Shown: in pieces, positions 12,964 through 13,950 of the stretch
Position numbering within the stretch: position 1 is the stretch's first letter
Layout: the number at the start of each line of letters is the position of its first letter
From: M55B118 sp964501715
GTDB taxonomy: Bacteria; Bacillota_I; Bacilli_A; Izemoplasmatales; Izemoplasmataceae
NCBI GenBank assembly: GCA_964501715.1
Contig: CAZCTR010000026.1
Coordinates: 1 to 13,950, forward strand
Reading direction: 5' to 3'
Length of the DNA stretch: 13,950 nt
Notes under the pieces: generated by a model
Database searches by the model: none
What the model saw: the letters and a program-made list of their open reading frames with translations, nothing else
Told to the model about the DNA's origin: nothing
Translations under genes and position numbers: made by a program

Positions 12964-13950
12964 ATGCGGTTTCTGATTGATTCATGGAAAGGCCTTGTGA
13001 CCCTGCTCGCCCTTTGGGGGCTGAATGGGCTTCTGTGGCTGACCGCCACACCGATCTTCGACCAACCCCTTGAGAGCACTGTGGGGCAGATAGGTGGATC
13101 GAGCATCCTGCTCGGGTTCACAGCCGTGTTTTTCCTATCGACGAAAAACCGTCTTGTCACCTGGCTCTTCAACGGTCTTGAGAATGTCTACACCACCCAT
13201 CGTTGGTTGGCGATCATTTCGCTTGGCCTCGTGTTCCTGCACGCACAAACATCTTCACAGATCATCCAGTACTATCGTGGTGATATACCGTTCGATGCGG
13301 CGGACATGGGTTTGCTCGCGCTATATCTCTTCATCGCCCTCATTGTGCTCGCATTGCTCGCGAAATACATGAAATATGAACATTGGCGCCTCATTCACCG
13401 CTTCATGGTCGTCCCTTATGTTTTTGCGGCCTATCACGCCTTCTTCCTGAGTTCCTACCCCTTGTTCTCATTCACCCCGCTCGGCGTGTGGATGATCGGG
13501 ATGATTTCCCTCGGTGTCCTCTCGAGTGCCTACATGATTCTCATGTACAGACGCACCGCGTTTATCCACAAAGGGGCTGTCAAGGAAGTGAGAAGTGTTG
13601 CCGATGGCATCGTGGAGATCGATGTCGAGCTGGATGAACCCTACCCTTTCAAAACGGGGCAGTTCACATTCATCAAAATCGACAAGCCGCCTTTCAATGG
13701 CGAACCCCACCCTTTCTCCCTCTCGGGAGGAGAAACCCATGGTGTGAAGTTCACCATCAAGACTCTCGGCGATTTCACCGGAGCGCTTCAATCCGAACTC
13801 AGGCCCGGCGATGCCTTCCATCTGACGCGACCGTTCGGCCATATGACATTCGATGATTATGAATCGCCCCAGGTATGGATTGCGGGCGGCATCGGCATCA
13901 CCCCCTTCCTGAGCCATCTCAGAAAAAACGATCCTCCCACACAAAAAATC
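12964..13950 (+). CDS. Ferric-reductase-like flavocytochrome, 3' truncated by window end
   Basis: The frame is open for 329 codons to the window edge. Residues 1-196 form a membrane domain with about six helices and four histidines placed for two b-haems: H79 and H93 in one helix, H145 and H158 in another. Residues from about 203 form an FAD domain with TGQFTFIKI (231-239) and HPFSLS (249-254), then the start of an NAD(P)H domain with AGGIGITPF (307-315). This is the layout of ferric reductase/NADPH-oxidase-like proteins (COG4097 type), which pass electrons from cytosolic NAD(P)H across the membrane. The electron acceptor cannot be told from sequence. AAGGAG lies 8 bases before the ATG. The gene follows the heliorhodopsin by 118 bases in the same direction, with a terminator between. 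Confidence 0.9.
   Translation, partial: MRFLIDSWKGLVTLLALWGLNGLLWLTATPIFDQPLESTVGQIGGSSILLGFTAVFFLSTKNRLVTWLFNGLENVYTTHRWLAIISLGLVFLHAQTSSQIIQYYRGDIPFDAADMGLLALYLFIALIVLALLAKYMKYEHWRLIHRFMVVPYVFAAYHAFFLSSYPLFSFTPLGVWMIGMISLGVLSSAYMILMYRRTAFIHKGAVKEVRSVADGIVEIDVELDEPYPFKTGQFTFIKIDKPPFNGEPHPFSLSGGETHGVKFTIKTLGDFTGALQSELRPGDAFHLTRPFGHMTFDDYESPQVWIAGGIGITPFLSHLRKNDPPTQKI

Noticed and set aside
1..13950. CRISPR arrays, tRNA or rRNA genes, insertion sequences, integrase or attachment sites
   Set aside because: No regularly spaced repeats, no tRNA-like cloverleaf, no transposase or integrase frame and no flanking target repeats were seen.

Overview
The window is an ordinary-coding stretch of about 50% GC with AT-rich gaps between genes. 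TGA is used as a stop and most genes have a strong AGGAGG-type ribosome site. The his gene set (short HisG plus HisZ, fused HisIE, dehydratase-only HisB, PHP-type phosphatase), a lipobox protein and a heliorhodopsin all point to a monoderm bacterium. A member of Bacillota, or a related standard-code lineage near the Mollicutes, fits best. I cannot name the species.

Left part (1-3650): the C-terminal end of an unrecognised protein and a small DUF2188-like gene run rightward into a two-way terminator. A leftward pair follows, a small Xre-type regulator overlapping a four-helix membrane protein. Divergent from it is a non-haem ferritin with all its iron ligands and a strong terminator. Convergent with the ferritin is a lipoprotein with two DUF4430-like segments, and next to that a seven-helix YwaF/TMEM164-like membrane protein. 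The membrane protein gene has an A6G slippery heptamer near its 3' end, with an open -1 frame beyond it.

Middle (3733-11774): a complete leftward histidine operon, hisZ-G-D-C-B-H-A-F-IE-K. Ten genes cover every step from PRPP and ATP to histidine. All junctions but one overlap by 1 to 19 bases, and hisG-hisD are 6 bases apart. The operon ends in a hairpin with a T run. A 246-base divergent gap on its right holds the his promoter region, with an imperfect dyad, and an extended -10 promoter for the next gene.

Right part (12021-13950): a rightward gene that I identify as a heliorhodopsin, with the retinal-binding lysine K260, counterion glutamate E124 and the serine four residues before the lysine. 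A strong hairpin follows it, then a ferric-reductase-like protein (bis-haem membrane domain plus FAD/NAD(P)H module) cut off by the window end. The heliorhodopsin and its redox neighbour are the most interesting part of the window. No retinal- or carotenoid-making gene is visible here.
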